A stretch of DNA of 64,000 nucleotides from Blepharisma japonicum (taxonomy: Eukaryota; Ciliophora; Heterotrichea; Heterotrichida; Blepharismidae): the NCBI GenBank assembly GCA_949751835.1, contig CATKHK010000005.1, forward strand, positions 310,001-374,000, read 5' to 3'. Below the pieces are notes generated by a model. That model worked only from the letters and a program-made list of their open reading frames with translations, ran no database searches and was not told where the DNA came from. Made by a program: the position numbers and the translations under genes. Shown piece after piece: positions 1 to 11,176 of the stretch. Each line of letters begins with the position of its first letter. Position 1 is the first letter of the stretch.

Positions 1-1280
1 CTTAGTCAATATCGTTTGATTAGAAGCAAGGATATTGTAATGAAGCTTACATCGAGAAAATTTAACCGAATTTTCCAACAGAAAAGTAAACATTTCTAAA
101 TTATTTTCTTGGAGTGCTGCACAAATTGTATTACAGTTCCCTGAAAAAAAGTTTTGAGTGTGCAAGCCTTTATCTATAAACAATTTGAAGATTTCAAGGC
201 TATTTTTACTTTTAATAGCTTCCAATAGAGCAGGAGTTTCTTCTATATTGCTATATTTAATCGGCCATATATCTGCTCCACAATTTAAAAACAATTTGAT
301 CAAAATACTAAAACTCTTCTTTATAGCTGCATTCAAAAGAGTTGTATGATCAAAATATAAATGATTGGATAAATCTATTCCATACATTATCATCAACTTA
401 AAAGCTTCTACTAATTTTGCCTCATCTTCTGACTCATTTATCACCTGAAATTGAGGATATTTCCATTCTTTCCATTTATTGGAAACAATATTCGGATCTC
501 CTCCAATTCTTAGCCACTCTTTAAGTTCTGCTGTATCTTCAAGCTTACATAAAATATCATACAAATTCAAATGAACAACATCTATATCATGATTTCTCAA
601 TATATCAGCAATTCCAAAGGAATCCTGTTCAATAAAAATTCTTTTCAGGTGCGACCATGTAAGGACCTTTTCGAACTCTTTTATTTTTATTATAGATTTT
701 TTGTTATAAAGTTTTGACATCATCACATCAAGAATTTCTAATTGATTCAGTTTGTCAATTATTATTACTAAGTCTGAAAAATTTGCTTTAGTATTACCTA
801 AATAAAGTTTCTTTAATCTAGGGAAAAATTCACAAATTTTTTGAGCGCCGAGGCTAGGGCTTTGATTGTTTGTAAGTTTTAGCTCTTCTAAATTGAAATA
901 TTTGGTATCTTCTTGAATGTTCTTATCAATTGCAGTTCATAAAATGTCTAATCTTATCTGACTGTTTGAAATGTCGAGTTTTAATAGCAAAGGATTCGAA
1001 AAAATAACTTTAGCGAGTGTTTCTTCTGAAATGCGTACATTTTTCAAATTAATAGAGAAAAGTTGATATTTCTTGATATGATTTGTAAACATAGTGTCCA
1101 TATCAAGATTGCCAGGTAATAGCCTATATATAAGAGATCCCTCAAATGATAGGTAGTGATAAGCTCTTTCAATCACAAATTTTCATTTCTTACATATAAT
1201 TTGCAAACCTACAATCTCATTAAATGGCCCAACTATTGTAAGAATGCTTGCTAAAATTGAATTAGGAATTTTATCCATTG
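1..1280 (-). CDS. F-box / LRR / ankyrin-like protein, copy 1 (3' end outside window)
   Basis: The reading frame starts at an ATG at 1280 (protein begins MDKIPNSILASILTIVGPF) and is still open at base 1, so the C-terminus is missing. An F-box-like segment lies at residues ~2-45 (IPNSIL, then VGLQIICKKWK with W encoded by TGA). Leucine-rich segments follow (LKLDISNSQ, LKKLYLGNTK, LEILDVMMS, about residues 95-215), then an ankyrin-like helical part from ~residue 270 (LLNAAIKKSF, CGADIWP, GNCNTICAAL). F-box proteins usually bring substrates to SKP1-cullin-F-box ubiquitin ligases; that role is inferred from the family. The start matches three paralogues at 1335, 3942 and 11177, which all begin M-x-K-[IL]-P. 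No intron was seen in this part. Confidence 0.85.
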
Positions 1281-1334
1281 CAAATTAAAGCTCCATACTT
1301 AAGTTAATGTTATTAAAATTATAAAAATTATTTA

Positions 1335-3182
1335 TTAGAAAAATGAATATGGATCTCTATCATCTGGCTCAGTCTTCACATGCACTCCATTAACAGCTCC
1401 TAAATTTTTTAAAACCGAAACAGAGTTTCCTATTGATAAGTCTAAAGGTGTGAATCCATCGTTAGATATTGAATTAATTACTGCCCCAGATTTTACTAAT
1501 TCTTTTATCGCATCTACCTGATTACTTTTCGCAGCGTGATGAAGCGCAGTCTTTCCAGAAAAATCTTTTTGATTTACAACTGCCCCACATAAGCAAAGAA
1601 AATTAATGATATCAGTATAGCCTTTTATAGAAGCTGACATAAGAGCAGTAATTCCATTATTATCTCCCAAGCTAACATCGAAGCCTTTTTCAGTCAATTT
1701 GTATAGAACCCTTAAAGCTCGAGTTTCAGCTGCAATCACTATAAGTGGTAGTTTAGCATCTTTTGCAATACTAATACGTGATAAATTTTCTAGAATGCTA
1801 TTCTCTCTTACATGCCCAAGCTGAGCAGCTATTGTTTCAATAAGCATTAATGCTCTTGCTATATTCAAGTGCCTAACATAATTTTGAGTTGCTTCATATA
1901 GCATTTCTAAAGTAAATAGATAGCAATATGAGTTTATTAAAGTATCAAAAAATTCGCTATTCGTTAAAAGTATGTTCTTATCATCTGGGCATCTAAAATA
2001 TGGTACAGAATTGTTCGCTAAATATTCAAACATTTTTCAATTTTCTTCAGAAGCAGTTGAGCAGATTGGGTTGCAGGTTTTACCATGATAATTGTCTTGT
2101 TTTTGATAATTATAGTCAATAAATAATTGAAACATTGATGGATCGTTTGATTTTGTAGCTAAAATCATAGGATGCTCATGATAGGAAGAATAGTGAGGCC
2201 AAATATCAGCACCACACCTCAAAAATATCTCTAAGAGCTTTTTCAGTCGCTTGCGTATGGATAAATATACATATGTGCTATTATTTTGATATAGATCAAG
2301 GTTATACCTAATCATTATTTGAAAAGCTTCGCATAAGAGCTCTTCATCGGAACATCTCATGATAAAGTCTTTCTGATGTGTGCTCAATAAATTAACGTCT
2401 CCTCCATTTTTAAGGAAATTTACTAGTATTTCCAAGCCGGATATTGATTTTATTTCATAAAGCAAGGGTCAAATATTGCTATTAATAATTTCAATATGCT
2501 TTCTTTTAAATACATTAAATAATTCGTTATCACATGCATCTAGGAAAACAGTTTGCAAAGATGTTCTGCTTAATAATTCTTCTAATTCTTTTAAATTCAA
2601 TTCATCTATACTAAAACAATAAGAAATATCAAGAATTTGCAATTTTTGTAAGGAGCATATTAAAATATTTATATATTTTCAAGAAGTAGAGGTGTTGCCG
2701 ATATATAGCTTTATTAAATTTGGGAAACAAATTGCCAACGTTTCTCTAATAGGCTCTGATCCTTTGAAATTTGTTAATCTAAGCTCCTCTAGTTTATGGT
2801 TTCTTTGGGTTGAGATTTCCATTTCTTTTAAAGTTTCCTCTCAGAGACTTACTAAATCACAAAAAGAATTTGATAAATCAAGCTTCAGCAATTCAGGATG
2901 AGAGGCGATAATTTTTGCAAGATTTCCTACACTAAAACTAACATTTCTCAGGTCTAAAGAAGCCAATCTTCAGCCTTCTTTAAACTTGCGAAGGCTTGTA
3001 TCAATAATTATTTCGTATGGTGTTAGTTGGAAACTCCTTGCCCCTTGGAACGTTACATAATGATAAGCGCCTTCAATTATTGATTTTCATTTTTTGCAAA
3101 CAAGAAGCAGCCTTAAAACCTCAGGGAAAGATCCTACAATTGTTAAAATATTTGCTAAAACAGGTCAAGGAATTTTTTCCAT
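1335..3182 (-). CDS. F-box / LRR / ankyrin-repeat protein, copy 2
   Basis: 615 aa in one frame once TGA is read as Trp. The N-terminal F-box-like segment (MEKIPWPVLANILTIVG, then LLLVCKKWKSIIEGAYHYV) spans residues 1-45. LRR-like strands follow (LASLDLRNVSF, LLKLDLSNSF, LIKLYIGNTS, LQILDISYC). The C-terminal half carries ankyrin repeats, clearest at ~500-590 (NGITALMSASIKGYTDIINFL, SGKTALHHAAKSNQVDAIKELV, DGFTPLDLSIG). It lies 54 bp downstream of copy 1's start region and 34 bp from the RING-CH gene, all on the minus strand. The predicted role is a substrate receptor of an SCF-type ubiquitin ligase (family knowledge); the target is unknown. Confidence 0.9.
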
Positions 3183-3216
3183 TGTTTTATCTAATTACGT
3201 ATAAATTAAAATCACA

Positions 3217-3738
3217 TTACTCTAAAGGCTGAATTATAAGTATCCCTAATCCCCAGCGCACTAAAGCTGTATATGCTGCTAGCATTATAACAATTAGACA
3301 TAATAATCCTCTAAAAAGCACTTGTAGGGCACCTTTAAAGTTCATCTGAGTAATATCATCTGCTGAAGCAACCACAATTCCTCCGTAAACTGTTAAAGTA
3401 ACGAGCAAAATTAATGCGACTTTTCATAAAGGGACTTGATCATTGCCATTGGCAGCTTCTTGCCCAGGTTGCTGTGTATTTTCATTTCTTATTAAATTAT
3501 GCTCATAAGCCCAGATAGACCAGCGTGATTTATACATGCTATGACAGATTTCACACTCGACTGACCCTGATTCTTTAATTCATTCTTTTAAACAGTCAGG
3601 ATGGATATATCGAATAGAACCCAAACAATTGCAAGGGATGCATAAATAAGTTTCTGGGTCTCCTCGTTCTAGACAAATGCGGCAAGATGTATTTTCATCA
3701 ATGTCTTTGATTTTAACCATGTCTGGCTCATCTTCCAT
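3217..3738 (-). CDS. RING-CH (MARCH-type) membrane E3 ubiquitin ligase
   Basis: 173 aa, starting MEDEPDMVKIKDIDEN. A RINGv/RING-CH zinc finger occupies residues ~17-67: CRIC, then CIPC-x-C, then YIHPDCLKEW, then CEIC. This is the C4HC3 order of MARCH proteins, with H in the fourth-to-fifth ligand position and W (TGA) after the LKE. Two hydrophobic helices follow at ~105-128 (VALILLVTLTVYGGIVVA) and ~140-165 (VLFRGLLCLIVIMLAAYTAL), so the finger is probably cytosolic on a two-pass membrane protein. MARCH proteins ubiquitinate membrane proteins and drive their endocytosis or turnover. It is only 34 bp upstream of F-box copy 2. Confidence 0.9.
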
Positions 3739-3941
3739 TTGAATTAAGTTAGTAAATTATAAAATAAAGAAATAGAAAAGGATTTTAAGAGCATGATATA
3801 AAGTACTTGTATGAATATTTATCATATTATATGACTGCTTATAAATATTGAAATGTTTTTAGTAAAGTAAGTTAAATTGAGGATAATTTATGGTGTAAAT
3901 TATTAAAATATCCATAGCGGATGATTTAAATCTTTTTTATG

Positions 3942-5804
3942 TTAAGCACTATTAAAATTTACAAAGGTTCCTTTAGCACCTAAGCTTTCCAGTATCATGG
4001 CGATTTGATTTTTCATTTTTCATCTTGCATAATCTAACGGAGTCAATTTCTTATTGCAAGATGCTGATATATCAGCATTTTGTTCAATTAATTCTAAAAC
4101 AGCCTCTTTTTGGCCATTTATTACAGCGAAATGAAGAGCAGTCTTGCCAGTGAAATCTTTTTCATCAATTAGTGCCCCTTTGTCACACAAGTATTTAATA
4201 ATATCAGTATATCCTCGGGACGCAGCAGCTATTAAAGGAGTCCACCCATATTGATTCTTAATATCTAAATCAAAGCCAGCTTCTTCTAAAATTTCAACAA
4301 TTTTATCTTGCTTTCTCTGGACAGCCAAAAGCAGAAGGGGCTCAAGGATCATGTGATCATAATTCCCAGTCTTTTGAAGAATACTTTTATAAGTCTCTTC
4401 TAAATACTTTATATCTTTTGTTACCAAATATTTTATTATTTCAATAGAAATTTTGCTATGATTCTCACATATATTATATACTGCTGCTTCGTAAACAATA
4501 TCCAAGGGAAATAATTCAAATTCCGATTCAAGTGCATAATTAAGGATACTCGAATTACAAATTAAAATATTTTGGTGGCTTGGGCATCTGAAATATGGAA
4601 ATTTATTTTTTATCAAAAAATTATACAAGTCTTTGTTTAATCTCTCATCTTCCACTCCAATACAATAAGGATTGCAAAATCTTTTCAAAAAATAATCACC
4701 AGTATGAAGTTTTAAATTCACAAAGGTGTGGAGAAATGAAGGGTCCTTATTTCATAATTCTGCAGCCAAAAGAATTGGGGGTCTTTCTTCTCTTGTAAGC
4801 TTTTTGGGTCATATATCGCATCCATTTCTCAATAAAAAGTCAGCAAGTTTATAAAAACCAAGCCTTAAGGCTTTGCTAAAAAGAAATTCACTGTGATTAA
4901 TATGAGTTGAAATATCAAGACCAAATCTTGACATTAGCTTAAAGGCCTCATATAAGAATTCATCATCATTTTTTGGATCATCTGAATACTTTTTGATAAA
5001 ATCAAGCTGAGGCTTCGGATTTTCTAAAAAATTAGGATCCCCACCTACTAATAGCCAATTTTCTAACAGACCTAAATCATAGTTCTCTAAAATATTCTCC
5101 AGAGTTTGCCCTACTACTCTTATATTTGGATTTCTTACACATAATAACTCTGCATCACATAGAGCCGGGTTAACAAACACAACTTTTAAGGATGACTCTG
5201 CGAGAAGTTCAGTTAAATTTAGAGGAGGTTTTTCCAGAGAACTATTTATTGAAATATCTAAAATCTCTAACTTTCGAAGCTTTATCAAAATTTCAATTAA
5301 ATCCTTAATTGGGATTTTGGTATTTCTAACATAAAGCTTTTTTAAGTTTGGGCATAGCTGAGAGATATCAGCCCCAAAATTATCTCCAAGATAGCTTTTG
5401 TAAATTCTCAAAACTTCCAAGCTCTTAAAAATTTTATTTTCTTTAAATTTTCCATTATTTGATCTTAATAAGCTTTGCCAAACAGCACGCAAATTTTCAC
5501 CGAAATCTGAAATGTTTAGACTTACTAAATTTGGGTTCCTTGTTAAGATATGTATTAAATTTTGCGAAGAATAAGAAAGCCCTCGCAAATCCAAATGCAA
5601 AATCTTTCATCTCATCAGAGTGTTGATTGCTATCTTAGATGGTAAGAGATTATATTTTTGGTTTCCAATAAAAGTTACATAGTGATGAGCATTTCTTATA
5701 ATTTCTTTTCACCTCTTGCATACAAGTGATAAAGATACGATTTGGCTAAATGGGCCGACAATTCTTAAGATTTCAGATAAGATTGGGTTGGGTATTTTCT
5801 GCAT
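3942..5804 (-). CDS. F-box / LRR / ankyrin-repeat protein, copy 3
   Basis: 620 aa. The N-terminus (MQKIPNPILSEILRIVGPF, then LSLVCKRWKEII) aligns with copies 1, 2 and 4, so I chose 5804. An in-frame ATG eight codons upstream, at 5828, is possible. LRR-like strands occur at residues ~65-190 (ILHLDLRGLSY, LVSLNISDFG, LKKLYVRNTK, LEILDISINS). Ankyrin repeats are clear at ~510-600 (YGWTPLIAAASRGYTDIIKYL, then TGKTALHFAVINGQKEAVLEL, then LTPLDYARW). The frame runs through a TGA near 4017 and ends at TAA 3942-3944, 25 residues past where a standard-code reading would stop. Confidence 0.9.
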
Positions 5805-5983
5805 ATTTATTAAATTGTCAATAGACATTTCTTTGTATCAACTTTATTGATTTTCACAATATATATGCTTTCTATTTTTATTATTATAACATATTAATTA
5901 TTGTCTTAAGTGTAAAATACTCATTATGAAGCATTAAAAAAATAGTATTTTTTATTTAAATTTTCATACAAAAATATATAATA

Positions 5984-7462
5984 TTAAGAGCAATAATCTT
6001 TGAATCCAAGCTGAAAATTTCCTTTATCATTTTGATCTATAATATTCATGATTCCATACGTAGGAATCAGAACCAATGAAATTAAAAGTACAGCTGCAAG
6101 AATCAGCACAAGTATAGACGCTCTCTTCCTTCTAATAACTATTTTCCTTATAAGTAAAATGCCAATTGCAGCTCCTAAGAAAGCAACTCCTCCAAACCAT
6201 AAAGCATAATAAATGTCGACTAAATTTGCCATAATATAGAGTATCATTGATATGCTTGACGTTAAAAATATCACAATAGATGAGTTTGCTGCTGACACTT
6301 CAGGTCTGATTCCAAAAGAAAGCATCACAGGCCCAACAATCAACCCTGATCCAATACCTAGCAATCCAGCAAGAAAACCAGAAATAATTGCAATTACTGA
6401 AAATTTTATTGCTTTCTTAGCGTCTCATTTCATATCAAATTCATCAAAATCGTAATTGAGTCTGGCAAGTTTTTGATATCTTTTTACAAGATAAATTCCA
6501 GTGAGAGTATTAATGATTATCATTGATAAAAAATACCCTGCAATAATAAATCCTCAATAACTATCTGAGCACATGGAAAATCCTACTATTGACTTGACAT
6601 TTTTGTCACCTTTTATAAATGAAGCCAGCACAACTCAACCAAAAATAGCTACTAATGCGGCTAGAGGTCCTCATAAAACAATTCCTTTTTCTCTATCTAT
6701 TATTTTTTGTAGCTCTGCACTTATTTCTTGGACTTTAGCTTGTTCTTGAGCTGCACATATAATATAATTTGACTCCTCTGCATTTTCATTATCATTTTTC
6801 ATAGGATCCATATCTTCAATCATATGATTACTACCGCTAGCATAAATCCCAGCACTTTGAAAATCTTGAGTTGCAGATTCCACCTTATTCCGATTCACAA
6901 CTTTTTTAAGCTGAGATTCCTTTTTATAAGCCTCAATACCTTTTTTCAGAACTTTAGCTGTAAGATAAACAACTGCTATTGTAAGTAATGCCAAAATTAA
7001 TCAATCCGGGAATACTGTATTAGCCATTACTCCTATAGAAGTCCCAAGTAATAAAAGACTGGCAATATGCATAACTAAATCCCACGAAATTAAAGGACGA
7101 TTCCTCGTAGGATGCCGATTCGGGATTCTTAAAGCAATAGAAATAATAGCTCCTCCCCAAATAATAGCCTGGGCAAGAGGAATTGCAGAATGGGTATCAA
7201 AATTAAAAATAAGCAATAAAAGAGCTATCATAATTGTACTGCCTCCAACTCCTCCAGCATTAGATAGCAGAGCTAAGATTAAAATAAGAAAACTTCCACC
7301 GATTTCTTGGCCATCAAGAGGAATGAGGCCATTGTGAATACAATGACCATCCTTACAAGATGTATATTTTTTGCAGTCGCTTTCGGTATCACATTTTGGT
7401 GCATATTTGTTGTTTGCAGATGCTACCACAAGAATACAGAAAAATACCAATAAGTATCTCAT
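5984..7462 (-). CDS. TauE/SafE-like polytopic membrane protein, copy 1
   Basis: 492 aa. A signal peptide (MRYLLVFFCILVVASA) is followed by a short Cys-rich lumenal stretch (residues ~24-42, with CDTESDCKKYTSCKDGHC). Two blocks of four membrane helices surround a charged, variable cytosolic loop at ~190-270. Each block starts with the TauE/SafE-type pattern: LLSNAGGVGGSTIMIALLL and GFLAGLLGIGSGLIVGPVML. The family exports sulfite, sulfoacetate or related organosulfur anions in bacteria; in eukaryotes the substrate is mostly unknown, so transport of a small anion is inference. It has a tandem paralogue at 7729. Three or more conserved Trp positions are TGA. Confidence 0.88.
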
Positions 7463-7728
7463 TATTAAATTAGGTGCTGGAAATTTAGTTATATTTTAAA
7501 TCAGTAGTGCCATTTACTGCATATATTAAATCATGAAAATAGGTCAGAAAATATATCCATTCTGAGAAATAATCAACATTTATAGAATTTTAAATAATTT
7601 TGGAGTGTTTATTTTGGATTTTATTATTTTGCCAATAGGTTTCTCTCTACGTTAATATGTCTTCTTTAAGTGATAAATTGTTAATCATTTATAAATAAGT
7701 AAATTAAGTTTAGAAAAAACTTCTCTAT

Positions 7729-9204
7729 TTAACTGCAATAATCTTTAAATCCTAATTGGAAATCTCCTTTATTATTTTGATCTACAATATTAAGCGCACC
7801 ATAAGTAGGTATCATAATACATGAAATCAAAAGAATTGTACCAAGGATTATGATTAATATTGAAGCTCGTTTCTTTTTGACGACAATTTTCCTTATCACT
7901 AGTAAGCCTACAGCTGCTCCTACAAAAACAAAGGCTAAAAACCAGCCTGCATATGAGAGCTCAACCATATCTGCCATAAGATAAAGAATCATTGAAATAC
8001 TTGAAGACACTACAATTACTGTGGAGGAGTTTGCCGCTGATACTTCAGGCCTGATTCCAAACGAAAGCATTACAGGCCCGACAATTAATCCAGATCCTAC
8101 TCCTAGCAAGCCTGCAAGAAAACCTGAAAATAAAGATATCACTGAAAATTTGACTATTTTGTGGAGATCCCATCGTAGATCAAATTCATCAAAGTTATAT
8201 TTCAGCTTTTCAAGTTTTTTATTTCTCTTTAATAGATATATTCCTGTTAATGCATTAATTCCCAGTAGTGAAATATAAAAGAAAACGAGAAATCCCCAAT
8301 ATCCACTAGAACAATAGCTTAAGCCAACTAAGGAATGAACATTTTTATCACCTTTTATAAATGAAGCAAGTACAACCCAGCAAAATATGAGGATAGTTAT
8401 GGTTACTGGGCCTCATAAGACAATATTCTTTTCGCTTTTGATTATGGCTTTGAGCTCTTCACTTACTTCACGATTAGTCGGCTCCTCATTAATCTCGCAG
8501 ATTACATATTTGGAGTCATTATGGGATTCATGAGCTTTATTGTCATTTGTGTCTTCTATGAGATCTTTGCTATCGTTCACATACATCTCAATAGTTTCAA
8601 TTTCCACAGTATCAGTATCCGCTGGCGCAGGGTGTACAGAAATTTTCTTCATCAATGTTTCCCGTTTATAGGTAGCAACACCTCTCTTCAATATTTTATA
8701 AGACAGGTAGATGACGAGCAAAGTCAGTAAAGCCAGAATTAGCCACTCAGGAAACATAACATTCAGCATGACCCCAACAGACGTTCCTAATAAGAGCAGA
8801 CTTGAGAGGTGCATGACAAGATCCCAAGAAATCAATGGTCGATCTCTTGTAGGATGCCGATTTGGAATCCTTAAGACAATTGAAATTAATGCACCAGCCC
8901 AAACTATAGCTTGGGCTAATGGAATCGCAGAGTGGGTTTCAAAATGATAGACAAGCAGGAGGAGAGCAATCATAATTGTGCTACCTCCAATCCCTGCAGC
9001 ATTAGATAAAAGAGCTAAGACAAAGATGCAGAGAGTTCCACCAACTTCTTGGCCATCTAGAGGAATAAGGCTTTTATGTATGCAATGCTTGTCCTCACAA
9101 CTTGTGTATTTTTTGCAATCACTATCAGTGGTGCATTTCGGTGCGTATTTGTTGCTCGCGCTAGTTAAGACAATGAGACAGAGACATATTAAAAGGCATT
9201 TCAT
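7729..9204 (-). CDS. TauE/SafE-like polytopic membrane protein, copy 2
   Basis: 491 aa, clearly a tandem duplicate of the gene at 5984, with the same signal peptide plus Cys-rich lumenal head (SNKYAPKCTTDSDCKKYTSC). The two glycine-rich helix hairpins are SNAAGIGGSTIMIALLLL and GLLGVGSGLIVGPVMLSF, and both copies end GDFQLGFKDYCS or very similar. The cytosolic loop between the repeats (residues ~200-265) is the main region of divergence. It differs from bacterial relatives by its signal peptide and the cysteine cluster before the first helix. Its substrate cannot be read from the sequence. Confidence 0.88.
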
Positions 9205-9610
9205 GGTTTATACTTGATGCATATTTAGTTTTACCATGTTAGACATAAAACAGACGAATTTTTTAAGTTGAAGAAAATAAAAATAATCACTGTGGTGAAA
9301 TTTGGGGTAAAAATCTCGTAAGTTATGAGATTGTAGGGCTTTTAAAAAAAGTTGGATATAAATATTTGATTTTTGCTGTTTAAGTGTGACCAGTATGGCT
9401 TAATTCGAATTTTAAAGGGGAAAGATGATTTATTTCAAAAACCATATAAGAGATTAGATATAGAATTGACTTAAAAGAATTATATGAAATTACTCAAAGA
9501 TTTCTTTAGTTTACTTTATAATGAATTTATCATATTGAAAATCAATTTTTAAAGTTTTATCTTTATTGGCATATTAGAGCTAACTTATATAAATAATTAA
9601 CTATTTAAGT
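9205..9610. other. Intergenic spacer
   Basis: AT-rich 406-bp spacer between the start of the second TauE-like gene and the end of the MORN gene. I see no open frame, RNA gene or repeat in it. It must hold the promoter of the TauE-like gene on its left side. Confidence 0.6.
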
Positions 9611-10771
9611 TTAATTTAATAAGGATTTTTCAGAATCAATCATCTTATCATCATTCCATATTCCTTCAGCTATTCTTCCATCAATAAAGACGCTCTTTCC
9701 TTTACCATTTCTCTTCCCTTTGTTCCAATTTCCCTCATATACGTCACCACTTGGATATTTTCTAACTCCGAATCCATCGAATACTCCGTTTTTGAAATTT
9801 CCTTCATAAGTATCATTATCAGCCCATATCATTTTCCCTTTACCATTTCTTCAGTTATTTTTAAACTCTCCTTCATAAATAAATCCTGAAGAAAAATAAT
9901 AAATCCCAAATCCATTCTTTGCATCATCAAAAAAATCACCTTCATAACAGTCTCCATGATATAGGCTGCCATCTGCCCAATTAAATTTTCCTTTGCCATT
10001 CTTTTTGCCCAATTTATATTCTCCTTCATATATGTTTCCATTTGCAAAATATGTGATACCTTTTCCATCTCTTAGGTCATTTTCCCATTCTCCTTCATAT
10101 CAGCTTCCATTATTTCAAATGAATTTTCCAAATCCATGTCTTTTCCCATTCTTCATTTCTCCTTTATATTCTCCCTCCTCATAACTCTTTACTTCGATTT
10201 TCGGTGATTTTTTATTTAATTTTGCAGGACTATTTTCTGGCTGTCCTATAAAATCTTCAATTTCCTTCAAAAAGTTTTTCAAGATCCAGCTGTCAAATGG
10301 TGTCATTAAAACTTTTGGTAAACAAGCTTCAAAATACTTGCTTGGAATATCAATATTTTGGAAGTTTACTTCATTCATAGAAATATCTATCAAACTTTCA
10401 TCTAATTTGTTTTGATTTTGTGTTTGGATATCCTCTGTGCTAATTATTTTTTTAATCAAGTCATCGTATCTCTTGTTTATGGCTCTAAATGAGAAAAGAG
10501 TTGACTTTAGGGTACTTTCGATGTGTTTTATTGCTAAATTTGCTTCATATATGATTGACTCTTGGAACTTGGAAACTTTTTGCTTTTTATAAAGAATGTG
10601 TTCTATGACTTTTTGCTTGTCTTCTTTTGGAAAAGCAACGAAAAGAGGTGTTAGTTGATGAGGGGGTGTAAGATGGTTATGAATGTGGTCACTACAGAAA
10701 TATGCAGTTGTGAAACAATTGCATAAATATTTGACAGGCTTATGGCACTTTGAAATTGTGCATCCTATCAT
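9611..10771 (-). CDS. Zinc-finger (B-box-like) protein with C-terminal MORN repeats
   Basis: 386 aa. The N-terminus carries a Cys/His cluster at residues 4-33 with spacing C-x4-C-x7-C-x-C-x6-C-x2-H-x3-H, resembling a B-box or related zinc finger. A helical, partly coiled-coil region spans ~50-190. Then come about seven MORN repeats (YEGEWENDLRDGKG, YEGEYKLGKKNGKG, YEGDFFDDAKNGFG, YEGNWNKGKRNGKG and others) to near the end. MORN repeats often bind phospholipid or scaffold cortical and ciliary structures. Four conserved Trp in the repeats are TGA. The same finger occurs in the small protein at 55507. Confidence 0.88.
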
Positions 10772-11176
10772 TTTAACTCTATAAATGGAAATATATAGTA
10801 TTACTTTAAAAGGTATTTTCTCTTAATAACTTCAGCGGACTTATAGAAATTTTTCATTATTACTTATAAAAAATCGAAATTGTGACCGCTGTAGTTGTGC
10901 TTTAAACGATTATTTGGTATATATTCTTTTGTATATTGCACTTATAGGTTGCTTTTCTTTATTGGACCATTAAAGTCAATTGATTAGTTTAAATCACCAA
11001 TTTTGAACTATTTTTGGATCTCATATTCGTGAAAGTTAAAATCCTATAATATCTAAAATTTATTTTTAATAAATGATTAATGGATAGCACTGTTGCAGGG
11101 CTAATTAAATAGAACCTAAAATCTTTAATAGAAGCATAAAGCTTAAAATTAGAGAAAGAATATTGGATTATTTGTA
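10772..11176. other. Intergenic spacer
   Basis: 405 bp of AT-rich DNA between the start of the MORN gene and the end of F-box copy 4 (both minus strand). No coding frame, RNA gene or repeat was recognised; the left edge presumably holds the MORN gene promoter. Confidence 0.55.
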
